DNA of 64,000 bases from Acanthosepion pharaonis (lineage: Eukaryota; Mollusca; Cephalopoda; Sepiida; Sepiidae), in NCBI GenBank assembly GCA_903632075.3, contig CAHIKZ030005497.1, positions 361,001-425,000 on the forward strand, given 5' to 3'. The position numbers and the translations under genes were made by a program. This document shows, in pieces, positions 46,301 to 56,529 of the stretch. Each line of letters opens with the position of its first letter. Positions within the stretch are counted from its first letter, which is position 1. Below the pieces are notes generated by a model. It had not been told where the DNA came from, ran no database searches, and saw only the letters and a list, made by a program, of their open reading frames with translations.

Positions 46301-46532
46301 CAATTGGAAAAAAAATCATACATTTTGCCGACGCGCTTCGTCTTCCGACTTTTTCAAGGCAAAAATGAAATCGAAATGTTTTTGCTGTTATAGTTACAAT
46401 ACATTAAAATTCAAAATTAAAGATAGACGCTTGTGTCTATAACAGCAAAAACATTTCGATTTCATTTTTGCCTTGAAAAAGTCGGAAGACGAAATGCGTC
46501 GGCATAATGTATGATTTTTTTTCCAATTGTCA
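46298..46532. mobile_element. Foldback element F2 with ~95-bp arms
   Basis: The left arm 46298-46393 (TGACAATTGG...CTGTTATAG) and right arm 46438-46532 (CTATAACAG...CCAATTGTCA) are inverse copies with only a few mismatches, around a 44-bp loop. Each arm holds, on opposite strands, GCCTTGAAAAAGTCGGAAGA followed by CGAARYGCGTCGGC, a hammerhead-like layout. No coding. Confidence 0.9.
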
Positions 46533-46575
46533 TTTGATACCAATCTGTCTTGTCAACAGAATTCATCTGGGAATT

Positions 46576-46577
<2 letters not shown>

Positions 46578-46636
<59 letters not shown>
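46578..46636. repeat. (TA)n microsatellite
   Basis: About 29 TA units. Confidence 0.96.
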
Positions 46637-46640
<4 letters not shown>

Positions 46641-46919
46641 CAGTGATTTTGTTATTTTTAACTGCTTGATGCGTATAAGTGTATTGTTTCTTCTCTTGAC
46701 CTAATGAATTTCAGTTTCCGATTTTTCCATATTTGTCTTCCAATGGGTACACATATTGATGGTTCTGCCCATGTCATTGCATTTCAAATATCTTTTTCTT
46801 TTTCCATTCTTATTCAAAATATTTAAAAATCCTCCATTAGATTTAGGTTATATTAATGATTATAATATATAAGAGAATGAATGTTTATAATTGCTTGGCA
46901 GAAACAGTATTTGATATAG

Positions 46920-47740
46920 ATATGTCTTTAAATTATAGACAAAGGGAAGCCACGTCACAGCGGGGAGAAAATGACTGAAGTCGAGATGTCTATTCAGGAT
47001 CGACTACATTACAGGTTCTTTGGATTTTGTCATGAGCCTCGAGATGAATAGCAAGAGCACCAGACCAGATATGTCAGGAATATTTAATGCACAGATGAAT
47101 GGTAGATTCGTAAAATGTACAAGGAGAATTCTGAGAAGGAAAATTGGCTGGCACAACAGTGAAAGAGTTTTACTAACCATTTGATTTATTATAATCACTC
47201 CAGTTTATGTTCGTGGAAAAAATGAGACGAAAAATGTGCAAATAGATGCTCTCCCGGAGTTTAGCATCAGCCTTGATGATGTAAGTCTAAAATGCTTATA
47301 TATGATATGTTTCGGAAGCGTTAAAATTTACAAGATATTTGTTGCCCCTTTTGTCAGCCGATGGGAGTGTTAGATTCTCGGGTCTATCAGATTTACTATT
47401 AAGGGGGCAGTTAATACTTGTACCATCAGCATAAATATGTAGTTGGGAACTGATGACACCGAAAAAATAGTTGATAAGTGTAAGAAACAGCGTAAGTCCA
47501 AGAATAGAGCACTTTGGGGATATCCTGATTAATAAGAAATAAACTGAAGTGATTCTTGTGGTCTATAGCCATTAAACAGGCAAAAGTGAACTCCGTAGAA
47601 GAATGCCATTTCATTTGTCAGTTCTATGCTGGTGTAGGTTACACCATTTGATTTTGCCAAAACGCGTGTCATATACTCTCTTTTACTCTTTTTAACTCTT
47701 GCTTGCACATGGATTCGATGTAGGTAAAGCACGCTGCCGA
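46920..47740 (-). pseudogene. LINE family B relic, RT catalytic region to C-terminal block
   Basis: On the minus strand: SGYPQSALFLDL near 47530 (usual SGVPQGSVLSPTLF), LHIYADGTSINCP near 47430 (reverse-transcriptase catalytic box, normally YADD, here YADG), INWSDYNKS near 47190, SLLCQPIFLLRILLVHF (in frame shifts, the resident FF...SIYKS block), then DKIQRTCNVVDPE and SRLQSFSPRCDVASLCL near 46960. Many stops. It is the only family B copy here with the catalytic box. Confidence 0.7.
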
Positions 47741-47744
47741 TAGT

Positions 47745-48870
47745 GTGCGTTCACTTCCTTGATCCTCTGTTGAATGTTGAACTCTCTCACACACGCACGT
47801 ACTCACACAAATTTATCACACTCAAATACACGCGCGCACACACATATAAAAGGACTATCTCACTAGTTTCAATGTATATTCCTTTCATAACAATTGTGTA
47901 CATATCTAGTTCCTTTTGATAATAACATACAAATGCGTTTGTTTTATATTCATGATTTTGAAATCTTATTTTTTCCTGGACTCACATGAGTCCTCCGATA
48001 TTTTTGTGGGATAAATGTTCCAGGAACTTATAAATGTTTAATATAAAATATTTATACATATCACAACAGAGTTGATACCCACAATATAATAATGACTAAT
48101 TATTAACAAAAATATTAGTATCCTGCAACACTGGTAGTGAAGATTCGATGGCGGCCTTTATCCAGGAAGAAACCTCAACGGTAAGATTAAGAAGAAAATC
48201 ACGAAATCAGTCCCAATCAATGTGTTGCTAACGAAATGATGTCTTGTTAATAGGTGGTTATTAACTAATAAACGACCGGAAAGAAATATCTACAGACAAT
48301 AAAGTTAAGTGTCTTTAAAAATAATCTATCTATAATAAGGCCGACCCTTTACCTTTATATCCTGGAGAACAACAAAAGAAAAAAAAACACCTAAACAATT
48401 AGCTTTTTCCAGAAAAGACTATATTTAATTTTGAAATCACATTTTAACTTTTAGTAGATTTTTCATACCTGATTCTCTAAGTGTGAACAAAAGAGTTCAT
48501 TATATCAATTGATATAATGTTTGCATAAAAGTGATAAATGTATAACATGAATTTAAAGTTAATTGCAAAGTACAAGCGCAGAAGACCAAAACAAACACCA
48601 TGATTCATGTTGAGAAAATATTGTGAATTTTATTAAAAAAAAGAATGTTTACATGTGGGCGGAGTTGTATTCGTTCAGTGATGTTTTACAAGTAAATATA
48701 TGGTACTACCTACGCAAATAGAAGTGTTTTTTCTGTTATCCCTCTGCCTCCTTACTTCATGCTGTGCCTAAACATAAGAATCTATGTAATCACACGTTTC
48801 CCTGAAAATATTTGAAACACTATCTGCATATACGTATTTGATCATATGTGAATTTCATTTGATACTGTTT
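47745..48870. other. Unassigned AT-rich stretch
   Basis: No recognisable gene, element end or array. Confidence 0.4.
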
Positions 48871-48872
48871 CA

Positions 48873-48875
<3 letters not shown>

Positions 48876-48962
<87 letters not shown>

Positions 48963-48971
48963 ATAAACCCC

Positions 48972-49027
<56 letters not shown>

Positions 49028-49050
49028 TAGATAGATAGATAGATAGATAA
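48876..49050. repeat. Compound (TA)n/(CA)n/(GATA)n microsatellite
   Basis: TA runs to 48952, CA run at 48970-48988, TA run to 49024, then six GATA units. Confidence 0.96.
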
Positions 49051-49079
49051 GAATAAATGGCGAATAAATGGAGTAAAAT

Positions 49080-49265
49080 TCCACAGTCCGTAACATTTAA
49101 TTTAAAAGAGTGCTCAATACAAAGTAGAGCTAAATATTACTTATTATTGGGGATTAAAAGAGAACATGTGAAAATCGCTAGACAATAGCAATCGTGTTTC
49201 ATATGTCTCCTCGGCCGATGGTAGATTACTGGTGAGTGAACGATTAATTTTAAAAACAGAATGCT
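49080..49265 (+). repeat. Dispersed repeat H, copy 2 (variant tail)
   Basis: Contains TTTAAAAGAGTGCTCAATAC and AAGTAGAGCTAAATAT, then diverges from copy 3. On the minus strand the tail reads ATCGGCCGAGGAGACATATG followed by AAACACGATTGC and TTGTCTAGCGAT, a second hammerhead-like layout (one core change, U4 to C). Confidence 0.65.
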
Positions 49266-49589
49266 TCCACATTTTTAGACAGAGAAAGAGAAGACGAAAA
49301 AACAATTAAAATGAGGCTGGTGGGTTTACCATGATTAACCAATCAAATGTGAGGACTACGCTAAAATCCAATCAACTGAAAAAAATATATAGGTCATGAA
49401 ATGAACTTGTCTACATACAAATCCTATGTTTGTGACGAATACACATAATTATTTTTTTTCCTAAAATATAGAGAGGCATAACATCAAGTGAAAAGAGGTA
49501 TGACGTTAATCTTTAACCGAGCATATAGCTAGTTATCAGGAACTCCTACACTAAAAAATAACGTTGAAACAAACACATATATATATATA

Positions 49590-49810
49590 TACCCAAGTAT
49601 ATAATTGGTATATACGGAATGAATTCCAATAACCAACAATTACTATTCTTAAAAGAGTGCTCAATACAAAGTAGAGCAGATATAATTATTTTTTATAAAA
49701 AAAATAAATTATAAGATAAGTATGTTATAAAATCACTACAAAAATAGCCATTTTGTTTCAACACACTCTGTGTCTTATCAAGTGATGATGTTGAAAATAA
49801 CATAAATGGT
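49590..49810 (+). repeat. Dispersed repeat H, copy 3
   Basis: Starts ACCCAAGTATATAATTGG after a short (TA)n and continues through AAAAGAGTGCTCAATACAAA and TATGTTATAAAATCACTACA into AATAGCCATTTTGTTTCAAC. The right part, read on the minus strand, holds the candidate hammerhead at 49732-49786. Confidence 0.8.
49732..49786 (-). ncRNA. Candidate hammerhead ribozyme relic (type I layout)
   Basis: On the minus strand, in order: stem I 5' strand ATCAC (49786-49782); core TTGATAA (49781-49775), two changes from CUGANGA (C3 to U, G8 to A); stem II 49774-49760, six consecutive pairs including a closing G-U, with GAG triloop; GAAA (49759-49756); stem III ACA (49756-49754)/TGT (49740-49738) with a 13-nt loop; cleavage-site base A (49737); stem I 3' strand GTGAT (49736-49732). 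All three stems close, which is unlikely for random AT-rich text. The two core changes probably abolish activity in this copy. Confidence 0.55.
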
Positions 49811-49957
49811 TTTAAAAGTTTCAGATTAATTAACGATCCTACACTAGGGGGAAACATTCACAAAATTCACAAAATTAAATTCGTGGCTTTTAGCTTCCAT
49901 TTTTGAAACATGGTTAGAACTGTGTAGCGAAAAAAAACACATTTTAAATCAATTAAT

Positions 49958-49958
<1 letters not shown>
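49811..49958. other. Right flank of repeat H copy
   Basis: No separate feature recognised. Confidence 0.35.

Positions 49959-49961
<3 letters not shown>

Positions 49962-50010
<49 letters not shown>
49962..50010. repeat. (TA)n microsatellite
   Basis: About 24 TA units. Confidence 0.96.
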
Positions 50011-50016
<6 letters not shown>

Positions 50017-50995
50017 CTTTCACAGGAAGTTAAGTGGGAAGAGGTAGAGGATAATCTAGCATAATGTTAACTAGGCAGAGACGTATAAGCAAGATTGTGA
50101 GAAAAATATGAAAAGATAGATATTCCATGAGAGCTACCATTCTCCATGAAGCGTCATTCCCTTCCTAATCTGATATGATCAATCAGGATGGGTATGTATT
50201 TGCAATTCTATCAATTTTAATTTTCTTTGTCTGGCAATTTCGTTCTCACCTCCTTCGGGGGCTGTTAAATGAAGCATCAATGCGAGTGGTGTTTAAATGT
50301 TGGTGTGCGTGTGCGTGTGTGTGTATTTACACGAAATGTCTATATTATTACTGTTCAAACATAGTTTTATAAAAGCTCGTCATTGGCTGTTGTTTACAAA
50401 ATTTTCTTCTCGATTCTTCCGTGTGACTGATTTATGCTCCAGTCATGGTCCTCTACCCTTTGCAACTCTTAGGAATGTTTTCTCATTAGTATCCTGGCCT
50501 GTTCTACAATCTGTTCCTAGAAAATTATAAGATCTGTTACATTTTCCATGTGTCCTACATTCCCTCATGAGTGTCAAATTCTCCAACCCCCCCTTCTTCA
50601 TTATGCATCGCACAATGTTAGACTCTCTTTATGGTTCTAAGTATAAGAGACCTTCTTGCTTCCGTTCATCTGAAAACTTTGTCGTTGTCCGCCTGCTCTC
50701 TCCATGGTATTATTAGCGTTTTTCTGTATGAACGTATACAATTTACATCAAGTTCAGTAGTCATTACGATAGAGGAAGGTTAATATTATATAAAAGTGCA
50801 ACATTCTAGTTGTTTTTTTCTTAATACTTGTTTTTTGCAAAACATGGCTTCTGATTCCCACCGGCCTTATTAAAATAGTTATATGCATGTATAGATTCTT
50901 ATATATGAACCTAACGAACTCAACGTGTATTCATGTTCATACCTCTAACGTTTATACAATAAAGTGTATGAAAATACTTATTCGTAGATATTAAA
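50011..50995. other. Unassigned stretch
   Basis: Two overlapping short frames (50175-50530) contain no domain I recognise. A GTGTGCGTGTGCGTGTGTGT run lies near 50300. Confidence 0.4.
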
Positions 50996-51006
50996 TAAAT
51001 AAATAA

Positions 51007-51056
<50 letters not shown>
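50996..51056. repeat. (AAAT)n then (TA)n microsatellite
   Basis: Four AAAT units followed by about 22 TA units. Confidence 0.95.
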
Positions 51057-51058
<2 letters not shown>

Positions 51059-51825
51059 GTGTATCTTATACACAGAAATACTTTGGTCTATTATTGTAGA
51101 TAAGCGTATAATTTTATGTAGACACATCGATAGGGGTGGACTGTAAGGCGTTCCTTGTGATTCTTCTGTGTGATGTTGCCTGGCTATTCATCAAAATTTA
51201 TTTATACAGATTCTTCAAAACGTGACTTCTGTTTCCAACCGGCCTTATTAAAGCTCCTCCTTATCCAGAAACCACAGACAACATGTCACTTGTCAAAAAT
51301 AAGGAGACAATGGAGCTGAACAGAGAATCCGTCTGGAATTCTAATACACCCGTTTTAGCTCGTTCAATGTGCAAGTTTCCGAAAATTATTTTCACGACCG
51401 GTCATCTTTGAATGACGGGTGAGGAGATTGGAATGGACGGCACAACAGAAAAGGAATCCTCACTTTGGTGCCGAACAGTCTGTAAAGAATATATGACAAA
51501 AGCAACGAAGAGCATAGGCATTTTGTTGGTTGGAAAATATACAACTCTAGAGAAAAACATGAAATAAGAATGACAATACAAAAATGATACGAAAGGATGT
51601 ATCAAAACATTCATAGCCTGATATATAGTTATTAACTGACTTCTCATCTGAAATGTTCACTGTATAAATGTCCAACCGATGTGATCAATAATCACGATTG
51701 GATTATGTACATTGACAAAGAAGATTATGCTAAAACAAAAACGTGTAAAAATTAGATTTTTTTATTTCTAATCTACGGGCTTAATGATGTACCTACGTAT
51801 GTCTATTTGGTGATATATATCAATG
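51057..51825. other. Unassigned stretch
   Basis: CCNACCGGCCTTATTAAA occurs at about 51238 and also at 50859-50875, hinting at a diverged local duplication. No gene recognised. Confidence 0.4.
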
Positions 51826-51827
51826 TG

Positions 51828-51953
<126 letters not shown>

Positions 51954-52200
51954 GGGTGTATATGTATAAGCTTGTAACCCTGGGTTTCAGAAATCAGAGA
52001 TTTTTGATGATCGCAAAATCCTGCAAAGCAGGGTTACAAACACATATCGATACAACTGAATATGTTAGCGCTATTACTGATATTGAGCACTTTCCAATAA
52101 GTAATATACCAGGTCATCCCATAAGTTCTGTCCGAAATTTGAATAAAGAAAACAAGTGACCAAATGTTACATTTAATTACAGATTCAATCAACAATGTAT

Positions 52201-53255
52201 TTTACCTGATTATCTATGACTTCCTTCAATCTATTAACAAGCTTACTAATTCCATTACTGTAGAATTCTTCAATCTATTAACAAGCTTACTAATTCCATT
52301 ACTGTAGAATTCTTTTGGCTTTGATTCGATGAACTCACAAATGTCAGTTTTAACCTCTTCCTGTGTTACAAAAGCTGTTTCTTCCAAATGATTCTGTAAG
52401 CTACGAAACAAATGGTAGACTGAAGGAGCAAGATCGGGAGAATAAGGTGGATGAGGAATTTTCTCCCAGCCAATTCTTCGATCTTTTGTGACGTGATTCT
52501 TGCTGAGTGGGGTCGTGCATTGTCCTGATGAAACATCACCCCTTTTAGATTCATTAGAGCAGGTCTTTTTTCCTCAAATCTTGGTTCAAACGCTCTAATT
52601 GCTGACAGTATATTTGAGCATTAATTGTTGCATTAGGTGGTAAGAATTCAAAGTGGATTATTCCTTGGCAATCCCAGCAGATTGAAAGAAAAACAGTTTG
52701 CACATGAAGTTCCCTTCTCAGCTGTGGCTGGGGTCCTTCCCCTTTACCAAGCCACTGTCTACGACGCTTAACATTTCGATAAAAGATCCATTTTTCGTTG
52801 CCGGTCACAAGTCTATCCAAAAAAGGTGAAACAAGTTGGCGAGAATGGAGAGAAGAGCAGATGTCAACTCGGGATTTGAGGTTGTTTTCATACAATTCAT
52901 GAGGCACCCATTTTCCAAGTTTAGGAACTTTTCCAAGATGCTGAAGATGACGATGAACAGTTGTATGGTTTGAACTGAGAACCACTGCCAATTCATCAAC
53001 TGATAAAGCAGGACTTTCTTCAAGGGCTGTTTCAAGAATCTTTTCATCAAACTCAACTGGACATCCGGTTCGATCTTCATCTTCAAGGGTGAAATCTCCA
53101 CCTCTGAATTTTGCAAACCATCTTGTGCAAGTTCTTTCATTCACACATTCCTCTCCATAAACTGAGTGAATGTTTCTAGCCGCTTCGGCTGCTGAGTTTC
53201 CTTTCTTGGACTCATAAAGCATTATGTGCCCCAAATGATTCTTAAGTACTTCCAT
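52201..53255 (-). pseudogene. Mariner transposase (DD34D type), broken
   Basis: Starts MEVLKNHLGHIMLYESKKGN. The helix-turn-helix region carries CVNERTCTRWFAKFRGGDF and SNHTTVHRHL, then KLGKWVPHELYENN. The catalytic blocks are LVTGNEKWIFYRN (usual TGDEKW, so the first Asp is Asn), VMFHQDNARPHSARITSQ (second Asp present) and HPPYSPDLAPSVYHLFRSLQ (usual PSDYH, so the third Asp is Val). A frameshift near 52575 and another near 52475 break the frame. A 44-bp tandem duplication (52224-52311) repeats the C-terminal codons. Two of three catalytic residues and the frame are lost, while the ends survive, so it might still be mobilised in trans. Confidence 0.9.
52224..52311. repeat. 44-bp tandem duplication inside the mariner
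   Basis: CTTCAATCTATTAACAAGCT plus the following 24 bases occurs twice without differences at 52224 and 52268. Confidence 0.95.
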
Positions 53256-53279
53256 GTTAGCAGGGTTTTAATCAAACAA

Positions 53280-53520
53280 AATTTACATTATTTACATTAT
53301 TCGGACTATTGTCATCATCTTTGTCACCATATTTATCACAACATTCGGCCGTTGTACGCTCCGGCCTTCTTCAGGTGGTTGGAATGTCGAACTGAACCCT
53401 TTATTTCGCTCACCGGGGTAGACTGTTCGTTGTGATAAATATGGCGACAAAGATGAGGACAATAGTCCGAATAATGTAAATAATGTACATAACACCTCAT
53501 CTCAGAAATATAGACAAACA
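53280..53520. mobile_element. Foldback element F1, copy 3, without SINE centre
   Basis: The left arm (TTATTTACATTATTCGGACT...CACAAC) and right arm (GTTGTGATAAATATGGCGAC...TAAATAA) are inverse copies. The unpaired centre contains, on the minus strand, CACCTGAAGAAGGCCGGAGC then TACAACGGCCGAATGTTGTG. It lies between the mariner transposase start and the mariner's right end, so it inserted into that element. It lacks the SINE-like centre of copies 1 and 2. Confidence 0.82.
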
Positions 53521-54059
53521 AAATGTAATTTTATTGTTCTCTGAAATAAAATTTCATCAGTTTAAATGCATCTAAATATAAAAATAATGTTCAGCTCCAT
53601 TAGACATTATAAAATACTCTTTAAATTTCGTTCATTTTAAAAAAAGGTAAAATTCGGACAGAACTTATGGGATGACTGATATATTATATATAGAAATTAC
53701 ATATTCTGAAGAAAGGTATGAGGAATATTGTCCAAGCTTTCGAATTCCTTGATGACGACTTTTTCGAAGATTAGCTTTTTTCATGCTATACAGTTTATCA
53801 CAAGGCTCGAATTGCAGGATGATCAAGTTGTCCATTTTTCAGATATATTCGAAATTCTGAAAATTATTATTATCAGTTGGCCGAATGACTTAGATTGACT
53901 TAAGACATGTTTTGGCATCAAGTAACGTCGTCTGTTTCTTTTATATGACGTCTCCCTTTAAGATATCAGCTATTCACAATTCCCAATCCTCGAAATAATG
54001 TTTGTCAACTAACAACCCCTTACAAGCGAATCAAACGAGGATTTTTTTTGTAATATAAG

Positions 54060-54560
54060 ATGTCTGCCTGAAAAGTAACGGGACTGATCACTTTTATCGA
54101 TGTGAGAGGTATTGTTCACAGCGAGTTCTTGTCACAGGGCTAGAAGATGAAATTGCAAGTCTACAAACAGATTCTGTGACGATTGCTTCTCTTAGTGCGG
54201 GAGAAGAGAAAAGAGTTATGGCAAAACCAAATTGGAGCTGCTTCACCACGACAGTACCCCTGCTCACAACGCCTTTAGTATCTGGCAGTTCCTAACCAGG
54301 ATAAGCATCGCTTTACTAGAAAAACCTAGCTATTCACCTGATCTTACTCCGTGTGATTATTTTCTTTTCCTCCGAGCTCAAGAGGATCGTTAATGGTGCT
54401 CGACTTGAAGGCGTGGAGGGCATCAAGTGTCTCGTGATGACGGTGCTGAGGGCATCCAAGAAGCATCCTTCCAGCAACGCATATAGAAGAGTGTCAGAGA
54501 ACGATGGGAAATTACATTAGACTCGAGGATCTCGAAAACTTCTTAAACTTCGTGACCCCT
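54060..54560 (+). pseudogene. Mariner transposase relic (lineage 2)
   Basis: Starts near TGCCTGAAAAGTAACGGGAC, a typical mariner-type end phrase. The translation gives DVRGIVHSEFL, a degenerate VYKQI-type stretch, LHHDSTPAHNAFSIWQFL (second Asp block, HDN changed to HDS), ISIALLEKPSYSPDLTPCDYFLF (third Asp retained in CDYF), then EGIQEASFQQRI and RERWE near the C-terminus. The first half of the protein is missing. This lineage differs from those at 15.7 and 52.2 kb. Confidence 0.75.
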
Positions 54561-54649
54561 ATCGGTTTTTCTACTTTTGCTAACGTTTCCAAATCTGACT
54601 CCCGTTCAGCCATATATTCACACAAAATCATGACGTAACCCTGCACGTA

Positions 54650-54840
54650 AGACGCTAATGCCCGTTGGCGGGCCACCGGTGGCAACGCTAACGGTTTTCT
54701 GGTGGCAGCCACCGGCAGATCACCGGCGGGCAAACGTTGGGCCACTAGCCGTCCTCAAGCGGTAACATTGCCGATAGCGGGCTACCAGCGGTAAACGTTA
54801 GTGGCATGCCACCCAGTGGCAGATTAGTGGCTTGGTTGTA
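54650..54840. repeat. GC-rich patch with degenerate internal repeats
   Basis: In strongly AT-rich surroundings, ~190 bp is dominated by variants of GGTGGCANNNCACCGGCRG and GCGGTAAACGTTAGTGGC, on both strands. TAACG and GCCAC recur about every 20-30 bp. It looks like a decayed GC-rich minisatellite or a palindromic element. No coding frame is convincing. Confidence 0.6.
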
Positions 54841-54879
54841 AGGAAGTGGCTCCACGCCTTCTACTATTTTTCAGTATGC

Positions 54880-55320
54880 CTTGTTAGTGTTAAGTTTCCC
54901 AATCACTCATTATATGTCCAAGGGATTTCAGCTGTCAGTTCCTTTTTCTGAGCATGAATTTCTTGTTAGAATTTTTTACAAGACGTCTTAGTTGGTTACT
55001 CGCTTCGTCATTGTAATTCTCTATATGCTTCTGTAGAGTCATATTTCTTTTCGCTCCAGTTTTTTTGTCCTTATACTTGGTGAGATTGTGCAGTAGTCAC
55101 TATCCTATGAGAGTATGGATACGGCGTAGCAATCTATCACTTGTTTCTTTGTCTTTTAAGAATATTTTCAGTTTCTCAGCACTTTGCATAGTTTGTGGAA
55201 TTACCTCTTTCGCTAGTCCATTGTGTGTTCGGATTTCGGTGTCATATTTTGCAACATCTATTAAAAACCCTTCACAGATATCTAACATTCTGTACTTGCC
55301 TGATTTTGACATCTCATATT
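54880..55320 (-). pseudogene. Coding relic rich in helix-forming residues, family unknown
   Basis: On the minus strand, 55312-55100 encodes 70 codons starting MSKSGKYRMLDICEGFLIDV, with KYDTEIRTHNGLAKEVIP, SAEKLKIFLKDKETSDRLLR and a stop. Downstream, in shifted frames, come NMTLQKHIENYNDEASNQLR and RLVKNSNKKFMLRKRN. The charged, amphipathic composition and the two-part layout suggest remains of a real helical or coiled-coil protein, but I do not recognise it. It may be an element-encoded protein or a processed copy of a host gene. Confidence 0.4.
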
Positions 55321-55795
55321 AGTAATTCGCATTTCTTTTTCTTGTTAATGAAAGTTTCTGTTTTCTAACAGTTGATGCAGATTACAGAAGTTGATAAGAT
55401 CAGTCCATTGAAATTCATTTAACAACACTGCTAAGGAAAAATATTATCATTGTTTGTGCGTATTCTTCGAAAAAAAAAAACAACAGAAAAACGTGTTGCG
55501 ATGCAACCAGTAAAATGTTAACCTAATTAAAAGTAAATTTTGTAAATGCATGAAACATTCCTGGAGCTAATTCTGCAAAAATTTAATTAACCCCTCCTTG
55601 TTGATTGTAATGTTTAGAATGACGCACTAAATTTTGAACGTCGTCTTTTCTCTTCGGCTGAGAACGCATTAACGACCAATTGTTTTTATATATTGATCTG
55701 GTCAGGAAATTATAATTATATTAGGACTGGACATTTTCCATTCTCGCAAGGACAGGGTTTTGAAATGTAAGTCAAATTTTTGTTTACTGTTTTAC
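55321..55795. other. Unassigned AT-rich stretch
   Basis: Ends in a pyrimidine-rich run (55778-55810) that resembles a 3' splice site tract before the next feature. Confidence 0.4.
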
Positions 55796-55814
55796 TTTTA
55801 TTTTTGCTTTAAAG

Positions 55815-56212
55815 AAACGTATGTTATAGACGTTTTAGAAGAAAATGAAACTAGTCCTGCAAAGCAATAAGCTGAACCTATCAAAGGCAAAAAAGGACGT
55901 AATGTAGAAAAAGACAAGTCGTCGACATTGAAGACAGTTTCGTTCGTACACAGAAAGGTCGAAGCAAAAGAAAACAACCGAGGTCTCTACATAACAAGAT
56001 CAAGTCTTCATAGATAATCGAAGCGGCCGCACAAATAAGCGAATCTGTTTCAGAAAATGAAGCCACTTCGACGGAAAAAATAACAACAGAAGACGGCAAA
56101 ATCATGGAAGAAGCAGACTACCTTGACAACAGTGGCGCCGAGACATCCAACCAAGTTCTCCGCGATTGTGAATTGGTGAAATATAAGACCACAAGTCATT
56201 TTGATAGCTGAT
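55815..56212 (+). pseudogene. Exon-like coding relic, Lys/Glu/Ser/Thr-rich, family unknown
   Basis: A pyrimidine tract ending TTGCTTTAAAG looks like a splice acceptor. The following frame reads VIDVLEENETSPAKQ, stop, AEPIKGKKGRNVEKDK. After a shift near 55920 it continues VDIEDSFVRTQKGRSKRKQP, then IKSS, stop, IIEAAAQISESVSENEATST, EKITTEDGKIMEEADYLDNS and GAETSNQVLRDCELVKYKTT to a TGA at about 56211. Two stops and one frameshift argue for a pseudogene. The acidic and basic low-complexity clusters recall nuclear or chromatin proteins, but no domain is recognised. Confidence 0.4.
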
Positions 56213-56334
56213 GAATACAATTATTACACTGAGGTACTAAAGTGTATAAAACTATAATTTTTACATTACGCTAACACGTGATTAAATTCTCGCATGCTTT
56301 AATATTGAATTTAAAAAAAAAAACACTTTATTTT

Positions 56335-56525
56335 GCAATCAACACCATCTCTTGATGAGACACCAGATAGCGATTTTTGTAGTGTTGTTATAACATGCGT
56401 ATGTTATAATTTTTTAATAAATACTATTTTCTCTACTTTATATTGAGCACTCTTTTAAGAATTGTATTTTTGGTTATTGTAATTTTATTCCGTCTACACT
56501 AATCCTATACTTGGATATTTAATAT
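56335..56525 (-). repeat. Dispersed repeat H, copy 4 (inverted)
   Basis: On the minus strand: CCAAGTATAGGATTAGTG, CAATAACCAAAAATACAATT, CTTAAAAGAGTGCTCAATAT and TATAACATACGCATGTTATA. The far end (plus-strand 56337-56380, CAACACCATCTCTTGATGAG) holds the hammerhead-like region with TTGATGA intact at the core, but the 3' half of stem II and GAAAC are deleted. Confidence 0.75.
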
Positions 56526-56529
56526 TGTT

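Larger units (their letters stand above)
52109..53679 (-). mobile_element. Mariner element with both ends and a nested foldback
   Basis: The left end is CCAGGTCATCCCATAAGTTC followed by TGTCCGAAATTT. The reverse complement of the right end is TCAGTCATCCCATAAGTTCT followed by GTCCGAATTTT, so ~30-bp inverted repeats differ at only a few positions. TA lies outside both ends (52107-52108 and 53680-53681). Total 1571 bp; subtracting the foldback copy at about 53280-53520 leaves ~1.33 kb, the usual mariner size. The transposase relic is on the minus strand. Confidence 0.9.

Noticed and set aside
50175..50530. Possible LINE or gene fragment
   Set aside because: Translations have ordinary composition but match none of the blocks of LINE families A or B, and no domain is recognised.
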